A DNA stretch of 64,000 nt from Sphingomonas koreensis. GTDB taxonomy: Bacteria > Pseudomonadota > Alphaproteobacteria > Sphingomonadales > Sphingomonadaceae. The stretch lies in assembly GCF_002797435.1 (NCBI RefSeq), contig NZ_PGEN01000001.1, forward strand, positions 2,912,501 to 2,976,500. The letters run 5' to 3'. Under the pieces are notes generated by a model. That model saw only the letters and a program-made list of their open reading frames with translations. It was not told the origin of the DNA and ran no database searches. Shown here piece after piece: positions 16,529 to 23,668 of the stretch. A program made the position numbers and the translations under genes. The number at the start of each line of letters is the position of its first letter. The stretch's first letter is position 1.

Positions 16529-17173
16529 ATGACGCGTGCTGATGCTTCCTATCGATCCTCGTCGCCGCATGCATTGGGCCGCAAGGGGCGCGAGACGCGT
16601 CAGCGCCTGGTCGACGCGGCCGCGTTGTTGCTCGCTTCGACCTCGCCGATGGACCTCACCGCGATGGCGATCGCCGCCGAGGCCGGAACCGCTTCGGCTA
16701 CATTCTACGTCTATTTTCGTGATGTGCAGGATATTCTCTACGCGCTCAGCGAGGCGGCGACCGAAGACATGCTGGCAGCATTTTCGAAGCTCGACATCTT
16801 CCACAACAACGCACGGGTTTCGGAAGACAGCGAGGTATTCCTGAAGATGCTTGCTGAGCAATGGGAGCGGCACAATGCGGTGCTTCACTATCGCATGATG
16901 GAAGCCGACCGCGGGGATCCGCGGTTCGCCAGATTGCGCGGCCGATGGGCAGAGGCGGTGCTCAACCGTTTCTGGGAGTTGTTGAAGCGGGCGCCGCATC
17001 TCGAACCGCCGCTGGATGAAACCGACGCCTATGCCGAGAGCATCGTGCTGTTCGCATCGATTGAGCGGCTGGCCGCTGCGGTACACCGGGAGCCCCGGCT
17101 GACCATATCGGCGCAGCGTATCCGCGCCGCACAGGCGCGCATTCTGACCCGCATGATTGCGCCGCAGGGCTAG
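16529..17173 (+). CDS. TetR-family transcriptional regulator
   Basis: A 214-residue protein with an N-terminal helix-turn-helix (ETRQRLVDAAALLLA, then LTAMAIAAEAGTASATFYVYF, then DVQDILYALSEA). It resembles the TetR at 9334 over this region. The start at ATG 16529, 11 bases after the SDR stop, leaves a basic leader; no strong ribosome-binding site is visible, which fits reinitiation after the SDR. The C-terminal domain carries the ligand pocket, ligand unknown. A bidirectional terminator follows immediately. Confidence 0.88.
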   Translation: MTRADASYRSSSPHALGRKGRETRQRLVDAAALLLASTSPMDLTAMAIAAEAGTASATFYVYFRDVQDILYALSEAATEDMLAAFSKLDIFHNNARVSEDSEVFLKMLAEQWERHNAVLHYRMMEADRGDPRFARLRGRWAEAVLNRFWELLKRAPHLEPPLDETDAYAESIVLFASIERLAAAVHREPRLTISAQRIRAAQARILTRMIAPQG

Positions 17174-17177
17174 GGAA

Positions 17178-17197
17178 GGGGCCGGCGTGCCGGCCCC
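17178..17197. terminator. Bidirectional hairpin terminator
   Basis: A perfect 9-bp stem, GGGGCCGGC / GCCGGCCCC, with a two-base loop lies in the 31-base gap between the convergent TetR (ending 17173) and the small exported protein gene (ending 17205). There is no clear T-run, so efficiency is uncertain. Confidence 0.65.
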
Positions 17198-17204
17198 CTG
17201 CGCG

Positions 17205-17489
17205 TTAGAGACCGATCGCCTTGCGGGTCAGGCTGGTCTTGAGCCGCGACCCGTCGGCCGACAGCGTCGAGATCGGCACGCGATACACCTTCATCTGCGC
17301 GGTGAAGGTAACGAAGCCGCCCGCATCATTCACTTCATAGACCTTGCCCAGCACGCGGCCGTCGGCGTCGATGATCGTCTGGTTCTTCTTTACCGCGATC
17401 GCCGCCGCGGGCGCGGCCTGCGCGGCCAATGCCTGCATCGGCGCGGCGAAGAGGAGTGCCGCGCACACGCATGTCAGATAGGGTTTCAT
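17205..17489 (-). CDS. Small exported protein of unknown function
   Basis: A 94-residue protein whose first 25 or so residues form a signal peptide: a lysine, then the hydrophobic LTCVCAALLFAAPMQALA, then a small-residue cleavage region AAQAAPA. The mature part (about 65 residues) has IDADGRVLGKVYEV and GGFVTFTAQMKVYRVPISTLS, resembling a small beta-barrel of the PRC-barrel type, but I do not recognise the family with confidence. Periplasmic location is inferred from the signal. ATG 17489 has GGAG upstream at a long distance. It is a stand-alone gene between two terminators. Confidence 0.72.
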   Translation of the reverse strand: MKPYLTCVCAALLFAAPMQALAAQAAPAAAIAVKKNQTIIDADGRVLGKVYEVNDAGGFVTFTAQMKVYRVPISTLSADGSRLKTSLTRKAIGL

Positions 17490-17583
17490 GATTTGATCGG
17501 TCTCCAAGCCTGTCCGCGGACAGCACGAACAACTCGCACTTGCCGCGATGCAGCATGGCTTGCAATCGTATTCTTGATGGATT

Positions 17584-17622
17584 GTCAGAATTAACGAGCA
17601 AGATGTCCGTTCTTGTTCTGAC
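17584..17622. repeat. Bulged hairpin upstream of the small exported protein gene
   Basis: Outer arms GTCAGAA (17584-17590) and TTCTGAC (17616-17622) enclose inner arms CAAGA (17599-17603) and TCTTG (17611-17615), with an eight-base bulge on the left side only. It lies about 100 bases before the gene start, in a relatively AT-rich patch. It could be an operator or an RNA leader structure; nothing else supports either. Confidence 0.3.
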
Positions 17623-17718
17623 GAAGGCGTCGAGCAGGAAACAGGGGCATCGCGACCGAAGATGATCGCTCTTGTTCGCGATAATGGCCGACCTCGAGCG
17701 TCATCGGCCCGCAAATGA

Positions 17719-17747
17719 AGACGGCGGGCCGCAAGGGCCCGCCGTCT
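17719..17747 (-). terminator. Hairpin terminator after the TonB-dependent receptor
   Basis: A perfect 12-bp stem, AGACGGCGGGCC / GGCCCGCCGTCT, with a five-base loop lies 26 bases beyond the receptor stop on the minus strand. It is followed on that strand by CTTCATTTGC, a weak T-rich tail. Confidence 0.7.
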
Positions 17748-17772
17748 CGTCATGACAATAGTCAGCCGGGTG

Positions 17773-20223
17773 TCAGAATTTCAGCTTGGCCTGAACACCA
17801 TAGGTGCGCGGTTCGTTGTAGAACAACGACGCATATCCAGCTGAGGTCGCGGTATTGGCACCACCGACCGCATAGACTTCGTTGAACAGGTTACGGGCAA
17901 AGACGCCCAGCGTCAGCGGGGTCCCGCCGACATCGGTCCAGTCCAGCCGCGCGCCAACCACCGCATAGGCGCCTTGGCTCAACTGCTTGTCGCTCTTGAA
18001 CGGACTGAAATAGGTCCGGCTCGCCCGATAGACATCGGCATTGAACGTCAGGCCTCCGATATCCGGGCCGAGCGAGGTTTCGTAGCTGACATTGCCGCCC
18101 AGGGTGAGCGCGGGCGCATAGGGGAACGCTGTGTCCTCGGGCTTGGCCGGGAAGGCGTTTCGCGATGCAAGGACTGCCGGGGTTCCCGTATCCAGATATT
18201 TTGCATCATTGTAGCTGATAAAGCCTCCGAATGTGAGGCCGCGTGTCGGCGTGATCGTCGCGTCGATGTCGAAGCCCTGCACCCGCGCCTTGCCGGCATT
18301 GATGATGATCGTGCCCGCCGACGGGTCGTTATTGGGATTACCGTCGCCATCGAAATTGTTGTTGGTTCCGTTAACGCCGCGCTGCGACCCGTTATACGTG
18401 CCCCGGAAGACATCGATGTTGAACGTGCCGCGCACCCCGCCTGCAGACCAGCGTGCCTTCATGCCGATTTCGGCATCCACCACCGTTTCGGGTTCATAGG
18501 TCTGGAACGGGGTCAGGATCCCGCCAAGAACCGGCGTGTTGACGCCGCCCGCGCGATAGCCGCGGCGAACCGTGGCATAGAGGAAGATGCTCTCGGTCGC
18601 CTGATAGTTGACGCCGAAATTCCATGTCCAGGCGGCGGAATCCGCGACGGATTGCGTACCCTTTATCGCCACCGGAGCGCCGTTCACCGTGAGCGTTCCG
18701 CCGTTGCGGCACTGATCGAGCGATGCGACCGGCGTGCCGGGAACATACGGATTGTTCGCGCTATAGCCAGTCGCGCACGATGTGGTCTTGTCCCATGTGT
18801 GACGGACACCGGCATCGATCTTGAAACCGCCGCCCAGGTTGAAACTGGCTTGTCCAAACAGCGCTTTGCTTTCCTGCGTACGGTAGCTCAACACAAGCGA
18901 AGCGGGCAGACGGGGCGTGAAGGGAGCGACGATCAGACCGGTGCGGCCGCTGGGCTTCGATTTGAGATAGAATGCGCCGAAGATGGTATCGAGCCGGTCC
19001 TCGAGGAAGCTTCCCTGGACCTGGAATTCCTCGCTGAACTGGCTGAAATCCTGAAGATTCTCAGCCGTTGTCAGCCCCATCTCGGTGCCGTCGGTATCGG
19101 TCACGCTGTAGTGATAGGCGGTTCTGTAGCCCAGAATGTTCTTCAGCGTGATGTTGCCGAGATTGAGCGTGGTCGTGTTCGACAAGCCCTGGAGCTGAAC
19201 ATTCTGGAAGACGCGCGGAGCGGTGAAGTTCTTGCGGACGCCCGCGGCCTGTTGCCGCGCCAGCGCGAGATCGACGTCGCAGGAGGCCGAGGTACCGCAG
19301 TCGAAGAAGGTGTTGAAACCGGGAAAGCGCGGCGTGATCGTTCCGGGATACAGATGGGTGAGGACGGCAGCATCGCCCTGCCGTTCCCAGCGGATATTGT
19401 CATAGACCGTGGTGTTCTGAAAATCGCCGAGATCGATCAGCAGCGACACGCGGAACGAGGTGTCGTTGATGTCATTCAGATCCTGCCCGGTGACCTGGGA
19501 TATCGTGTGCCCGTCGCGCTTGTTGCGCTGGCCGGCGACGCGGATCGCAACCTTGTCCTGGACGATCGGCACATTGAGCGCGCCTTCGACAACGATCGCG
19601 TTGTAATTGCCATAGCTGGCCGACAGATAGCCGCCGAGTTCGTGCGACGGCGCTGTGGGATAGACCAGCACCGCGCCGGAGGTCGAGTTGCGGCCGAACA
19701 GGGTACCCTGCGGTCCCTTCAGAACCTGGACCGAGGAAAGATCGTAGGTCGGGATGACGCTGGCCACATAAGGAAGCGGCACATCGGCGAAATAGGTAAG
19801 GACGGGCTGCGCGGCATCGCCGATATTCGAACGGCTCTGCGCACGGATCACGATCTGCGGGTTGGCGCTGCCGCCCGAGCGGCCATAGGTGAGGCCAGGC
19901 GTCGCCTGGGTCAGCTGATCGATCGAGGTGATCGAACGCTCGGCCAGCATCGAGCTGTCGAATGCCGTGACGGCGACCGGAACGCGTGACAGGGCTTCCT
20001 CGCGGCGGCGGGCCGTAACGACGATTTCCGCGGGTGCGCCGGTGTCGTCCTGTGCGGCCGGTGTGCCCGGGTCCGCAGCCGTCTGCCCGGCCGTTTGAGT
20101 CGGCGACGCCGCGCTGGTCACAGGCTCGCCTGCCACAGGTTCGTCCGCGGCGAAGGAAGGCGTGGAAATCAATGCGGCGATTGCACTCGCGGTCAGCAAG
20201 GCGCGCTTGGAAACAGGCTTCAT
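17773..20223 (-). CDS. TonB-dependent outer-membrane receptor
   Basis: An 816-residue outer-membrane transporter using TonB energy. A signal peptide (MKPVSKRALL then TASAIAALIS) ends near SFAADE at residue 25 or 26. A proline/alanine/threonine-rich spacer follows, then the plug domain start AEIVVTARRREEALSRVPVA and the RNSTSGAVLVYP plug segment. The beta-barrel fills the rest, with aromatic-rich strands and a terminal LKF. ATG 20223 has an excellent GGGAGGGG site. Sphingomonads carry many such receptors for hydrophobic or complex substrates; no siderophore-specific feature is visible. It lies 132 bases after a TfdA-type dioxygenase, so substrate import for this pathway is likely but inferred. 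Confidence 0.95.
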   Translation of the reverse strand: MKPVSKRALLTASAIAALISTPSFAADEPVAGEPVTSAASPTQTAGQTAADPGTPAAQDDTGAPAEIVVTARRREEALSRVPVAVTAFDSSMLAERSITSIDQLTQATPGLTYGRSGGSANPQIVIRAQSRSNIGDAAQPVLTYFADVPLPYVASVIPTYDLSSVQVLKGPQGTLFGRNSTSGAVLVYPTAPSHELGGYLSASYGNYNAIVVEGALNVPIVQDKVAIRVAGQRNKRDGHTISQVTGQDLNDINDTSFRVSLLIDLGDFQNTTVYDNIRWERQGDAAVLTHLYPGTITPRFPGFNTFFDCGTSASCDVDLALARQQAAGVRKNFTAPRVFQNVQLQGLSNTTTLNLGNITLKNILGYRTAYHYSVTDTDGTEMGLTTAENLQDFSQFSEEFQVQGSFLEDRLDTIFGAFYLKSKPSGRTGLIVAPFTPRLPASLVLSYRTQESKALFGQASFNLGGGFKIDAGVRHTWDKTTSCATGYSANNPYVPGTPVASLDQCRNGGTLTVNGAPVAIKGTQSVADSAAWTWNFGVNYQATESIFLYATVRRGYRAGGVNTPVLGGILTPFQTYEPETVVDAEIGMKARWSAGGVRGTFNIDVFRGTYNGSQRGVNGTNNNFDGDGNPNNDPSAGTIIINAGKARVQGFDIDATITPTRGLTFGGFISYNDAKYLDTGTPAVLASRNAFPAKPEDTAFPYAPALTLGGNVSYETSLGPDIGGLTFNADVYRASRTYFSPFKSDKQLSQGAYAVVGARLDWTDVGGTPLTLGVFARNLFNEVYAVGGANTATSAGYASLFYNEPRTYGVQAKLKF

Positions 20224-20355
20224 ATCCCCTCCCTCGGGTCCATCATGGCCGTATCTGGTCCGGCTCTTGAGTAACATACAGCATGTCGGTTCTTGGGCCA
20301 TGCGGCGGACGGTTTCAGCACATTCCTGTTGATGAACCGTCAGGAATCGCTGTCG

Positions 20356-21210
20356 CTACTCGTCGGCCACGGTGGTTCGCCGCATGTCGCGACGGTAAAG
20401 ATCCTCCCGAAACGCAGTGGCGCGGTGCATCGTGCAGCGGTTGTCCCACATCACCAGATCGCCATCGCGCCAGACATGGCGATGGACGAACGGCGCACTG
20501 GTCGCATGCGCGGTAAGCGCATCGAGCAGTGCGCGACTCTCACCTTCCGGCCAATCAACGATCCGTTCGGCATGCGAAGCCAGATAGAGGGCGTCGCGGC
20601 CCGAGGGATGACGCCGCACCAGCGGATGCTCCGCGCCCGGCAGGTTGCGTGCTTCTTCCTCGCTCAAGGCCGGCGCGCCTGCCAGGCGACGGGACCGGTC
20701 GAGCGAATGGTGGACGATAAGCGTTGCGATCCGGTCTCGGGTGGATTGGTCGAGCGCATCATAGGCAGCGCGCATATCCGCGAATTCGGTATCGCCGCCT
20801 TCGGGGGGAAGCGTGCGCGCCGCCAGGAATGTGTAGCGTCCCGGAGGATTTCGGAACGAACTGTCGGTATGCCACAGCCGGGCGGGCTTCTGGAGCAGCC
20901 TGCGCCGGTCGTCCGCCGCCAGCCTCTGCCCCGTCTCGTCGACATTCGAGATGTCGCTGAGTTCGTCCCGTTTCAGGCGGCGTTCGGTGTCCTTGCGATG
21001 AACGGTGATCGAACGCTGGAGCGGGCCGAACAGCCCACTGAACGCGATCTGCGCATCGTCATCCATCGCCTGCTGATCGCGAAAGACCAGCACGGCATGC
21101 GCGTCGATCGCCTGCTGCAGGACCGCAACCCGATCGCCGTGCAACGGTTGCGAAAGGTCGAGGTCCACCACCTCGCCGAAAAACTGGGGATGAAGCTGGT
21201 TGATTCTCAT
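20356..21210 (-). CDS. TauD/TfdA-family 2-oxoglutarate-dependent dioxygenase
   Basis: A 284-residue Fe(II)/2-oxoglutarate oxygenase. The metal triad is His114 and Asp116 in WHTDSSF and His262 in NRCTMHRA, with an arginine cluster just after for 2-oxoglutarate. GEVVDLDLSQPL near the N-terminus is typical of the TfdA branch, which cleaves aryloxy- or alkyl-ether acids by hydroxylation, although other family members hydroxylate plain carboxylates. The start ATG 21210 overlaps the quinone oxidoreductase stop by four bases (ATGA), so it is translationally coupled. It belongs to the unit starting at 22936 and may oxygenate the imported substrate. Confidence 0.92.
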   Translation of the reverse strand: MRINQLHPQFFGEVVDLDLSQPLHGDRVAVLQQAIDAHAVLVFRDQQAMDDDAQIAFSGLFGPLQRSITVHRKDTERRLKRDELSDISNVDETGQRLAADDRRRLLQKPARLWHTDSSFRNPPGRYTFLAARTLPPEGGDTEFADMRAAYDALDQSTRDRIATLIVHHSLDRSRRLAGAPALSEEEARNLPGAEHPLVRRHPSGRDALYLASHAERIVDWPEGESRALLDALTAHATSAPFVHRHVWRDGDLVMWDNRCTMHRATAFREDLYRRDMRRTTVADE

Positions 21211-22202
21211 TTGGCACCCATTTCGATGATAATTTTCCCCGTTGCCGACCGTTCGGCCAGCGCCGCGAGCCCCTCGGCGGCGCGTTCGAGCGGCAGGCGC
21301 CGGGAAATATGCGGACGGATCGCTCCGGCAGCGTGCAGCGCGACAATTTCCGCCAGATATTCGTTCCGCCTGTCGGGGTTCCGGCGGGTGAAATCGCCAT
21401 AGAAAACCCCGACGAACGATGCGCCCTTGAGCAGCAGCAGGTTGAGGGGAGGCGTGGGAATCCCCGCGGTGAAACCGACGATCAGATGTCGTCCTTGCCA
21501 ACCGATGCTTCGCACAGCGGCTTCGCTGAGCGGGCCGCCGACGGGATCGAGGATCACGTCGATCGGTCCCTCGGCTTTCAGCGCGTCCGTGACCGCGCGC
21601 TGGCTGTCGCGGCCCGAAAGGTCCGCCGGATAGATAATCGTTGCGTCCGCACCCTGGTCGCGCGCGAGCGCCGCCTTTTCGGGCGAGGACGTAGCCGCGA
21701 CGACGCGCGCGCCAAATGCCTTGCCAAGCTGGATCGCTGCGATGCCGACGCCGCCGGTCGCACCCAGTATGAGCAGCGTTTCTCCAGGACGAAGCGCTGC
21801 CCGGTCGCGCAGCGCATAATGGCTGGTCGCGAAGGTGACGATCAGGGCGGCGGCTTCATCGAACGGCATGCCGGCCGGGATTGCGATGCAATTTGCTTCG
21901 GGAACGATGAACTGGGTCGCAAGGCCGCCCCATGCTGCCGTGCCGATGACCCGATCCCCGACACGAAAGCGGGTAACGCCGCTGCCGACCGCCCGCACCA
22001 CGCCTGCGACTTCCGACCCCGGCGCGAAGGGGCGTGGCGGGCGGATCTGGTAGAGGTCTTGGATGAGCAGGACGTCGGGATAGTTGAGCGCGGCGGCATG
22101 CACATCGATCAGCACTTCGCCAGGGCCGGGGGCGATGTCTGGCCGTTCCTCGAGCAAGAGCGTTTCCGGTCCCCCGGGGCGGTGACTGAGCAGCGTCCGC
22201 AT
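21207..22202 (-). CDS. NADPH:quinone oxidoreductase-type zinc-independent MDR protein
   Basis: A 331-residue medium-chain reductase. It has ALNYPDVLLIQ near residue 38, the PGSEVAGVV segment, the cofactor motif LILGATGGVG and the GFTAGIPTPP region typical of zinc-free quinone oxidoreductase/enoyl reductase members. No structural-zinc cysteine cluster is seen. The ATG at 22202 shares its A with the upstream SDR stop (TGATG), a tight coupling; a TTG three bases earlier is possible. Likely role is reduction of an activated double bond or quinone; substrate not known. Confidence 0.9.
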   Translation of the reverse strand: MRTLLSHRPGGPETLLLEERPDIAPGPGEVLIDVHAAALNYPDVLLIQDLYQIRPPRPFAPGSEVAGVVRAVGSGVTRFRVGDRVIGTAAWGGLATQFIVPEANCIAIPAGMPFDEAAALIVTFATSHYALRDRAALRPGETLLILGATGGVGIAAIQLGKAFGARVVAATSSPEKAALARDQGADATIIYPADLSGRDSQRAVTDALKAEGPIDVILDPVGGPLSEAAVRSIGWQGRHLIVGFTAGIPTPPLNLLLLKGASFVGVFYGDFTRRNPDRRNEYLAEIVALHAAGAIRPHISRRLPLERAAEGLAALAERSATGKIIIEMGAK

Positions 22203-22936
22203 CAAATACCGCCGCCCACCGCGATATCGGCGCCCGTGGTGTAGGAAGCGGCGTCGGATGCCAGGTACAAGGCGACACCGACGATCTCATCGGGCTGTCC
22301 GAACCGCTTCATCGGGATGCCTGCCTGCATCGCCGCGGTATTTACCCAGTGCCGCGAGATGTCGGTCGCGAACATACCCGGCGAGATCGTGTTGACGCGC
22401 ACCATCGGGGCAAACTCGCGTGCGAGCCCCAGGGTCATCGCATTGAGCGCGGCCTTGGCGCCGGCATAGGGGATGATGCCGGGTTGCGGGTTCTTCGCGC
22501 CCAGCGACGAGACGTTGATGATCGAGCCGCCGCCGGCCTCGCGCATTCGCGTGCCGAGCAGCGCGGCGAGGCGGAACGGCCCCTTGAAGTTCACTGCGAT
22601 GATCTTGTCGAACAGCGCTTCGCTGGTGGCCACGCTGCTCGGTTCGACCGGGGACATGCCCGCATTGTTGACGAGAATATCGATCCGTCCCCATTCGCTC
22701 CAGGCAGTGTCGGCGAGCGTCTCCATCTGCCCCCATTCACCGGCATGCACGGCGAGGGGGAGCGCGCGCCGGCCGAGCGCGCGGACCTCTGCCGCGACTG
22801 CCTGGCATGAGTCGAGCTTGCGGCTGGCGATGACGACGTCCGCCCCTTCGCGGGCGAAGGCGAGGACCATCTCGCGACCCATTCCGCGACTGCCGCCCGT
22901 GACAAGCGCAACCTTGCCTTGGAGACGGCCGGTCAT
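22202..22936 (-). CDS. Short-chain dehydrogenase/reductase
   Basis: A 244-residue SDR: cofactor loop VTGGSRGMG (12-20), basic ASRKLDS after strand 2, which fits NADPH, ILVNNAG (87-93), and catalytic Ser143/144, Tyr157 and Lys161 (PYAGAK). The terminal GGGI is in line with FabG-like length. ATG 22936 is the only sensible start although its ribosome-binding site is weak. It is the first gene of a minus unit with the quinone oxidoreductase and TfdA-type dioxygenase. It faces a TetR gene across a 24-bp inverted repeat that likely controls it. Confidence 0.9.
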   Translation of the reverse strand: MTGRLQGKVALVTGGSRGMGREMVLAFAREGADVVIASRKLDSCQAVAAEVRALGRRALPLAVHAGEWGQMETLADTAWSEWGRIDILVNNAGMSPVEPSSVATSEALFDKIIAVNFKGPFRLAALLGTRMREAGGGSIINVSSLGAKNPQPGIIPYAGAKAALNAMTLGLAREFAPMVRVNTISPGMFATDISRHWVNTAAMQAGIPMKRFGQPDEIVGVALYLASDAASYTTGADIAVGGGI

Positions 22937-22984
22937 GGTCTTGTGCCGCGGTTGCGAGGCATTGCGTGGTTCATCCAACTCTCC

Positions 22985-23008
22985 TTGGCTGGACAATCGT
23001 CCAGCCAA
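22985..23008. promoter_or_regulatory. 24-bp inverted repeat, probable TetR operator
   Basis: TTGGCTGGAC and GTCCAGCCAA are perfect 10-bp arms around AATC. The repeat lies between the divergent SDR (start 22936) and TetR (start 23069) genes. Length, symmetry and placement match a TetR operator that would repress both directions. Confidence 0.75.
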
Positions 23009-23017
23009 CTGCCACCT

Positions 23018-23033
23018 GTCCATTGTCATGGAC
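23018..23033. promoter_or_regulatory. Second inverted repeat beside the TetR operator
   Basis: GTCCAT-TGTC-ATGGAC is a perfect 6-bp inverted repeat starting ten bases after the larger one. It shares the GTCCA half with that repeat, so it may be a weaker second site for the same regulator. Confidence 0.4.
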
Positions 23034-23068
23034 CAGCGATCACATATGCATTGGGCGAGGGGCCGCCT

Positions 23069-23668
23069 GTGAGCCTCGTGCGGCCCGTCACCCGGCAGGA
23101 TCAGCGGCGCCTCACCCGCCGGCGCATCGCCGACGCTGCGCGCCAGTGTTTCTACGAGCATGGTGTCGCCGAGACCTCGATCGACCAGATTGCGCGGGCG
23201 GCGGGGGTCGGGCGGGCGACCCTCTACCTTCACTTCGCCAACAAGGACGCGATCCTGCGTGAGTTGCTCGCCGCCAATATGCGCGGCGTACGGCTGATCT
23301 TCCGCGAGTTGTGCGATGCACCGCTTGTCGACGTTGCCGCCGCCCGGCATTGGCTGAGCGAATATGTCGCTGCGCTCAAGCGGCATCGGGATGCGATGCC
23401 GCTGTTTCACCTCGGCCTGGCGAGCGATGCGGACGCGCGCGCCTTGTTGCGCGAGCACCGCGCCCTCCTGTCGACGGCGCTTGCCGAGCGGTTTCCGGCC
23501 CTGGCGACGTTCGACGCGCGCGATCGCGTGCGGCTTGCGCTCACGCTCGCCCGGATCGACCAGTTCGCCAGTGCCGCAGCGGAAGACGAAGCCGCGATCG
23601 ATGTGGAAGCCGGGCTGGATCTGGTTTCGGAGGAGCTTGCCGCGCTGCTGGACGATCAGCCCGCATAG
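23069..23668 (+). CDS. TetR-family transcriptional regulator
   Basis: A 199-residue regulator. The helix-turn-helix is clear: RRIADAARQCFYEHG, then TSIDQIARAAGVGRATLYLHF, followed by NKDAILRELL. I place the start at GTG 23069, with GAGGGG at 23057-23062 as ribosome-binding site. Upstream in-frame codons would add a poorly supported leader through the operator. It is divergent from the SDR/quinone oxidoreductase/dioxygenase unit and very likely its repressor. Its last 13 bases overlap the convergent FadB-like gene. Ligand unknown, probably an acyl-CoA or the pathway substrate. Confidence 0.9.
   Translation: MSLVRPVTRQDQRRLTRRRIADAARQCFYEHGVAETSIDQIARAAGVGRATLYLHFANKDAILRELLAANMRGVRLIFRELCDAPLVDVAAARHWLSEYVAALKRHRDAMPLFHLGLASDADARALLREHRALLSTALAERFPALATFDARDRVRLALTLARIDQFASAAAEDEAAIDVEAGLDLVSEELAALLDDQPA

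Noticed and set aside
17974..19989. 671-codon plus-strand open frame opposite the TonB receptor
   Set aside because: Antisense shadow of the receptor barrel; no domain or plausible ribosome-binding site.
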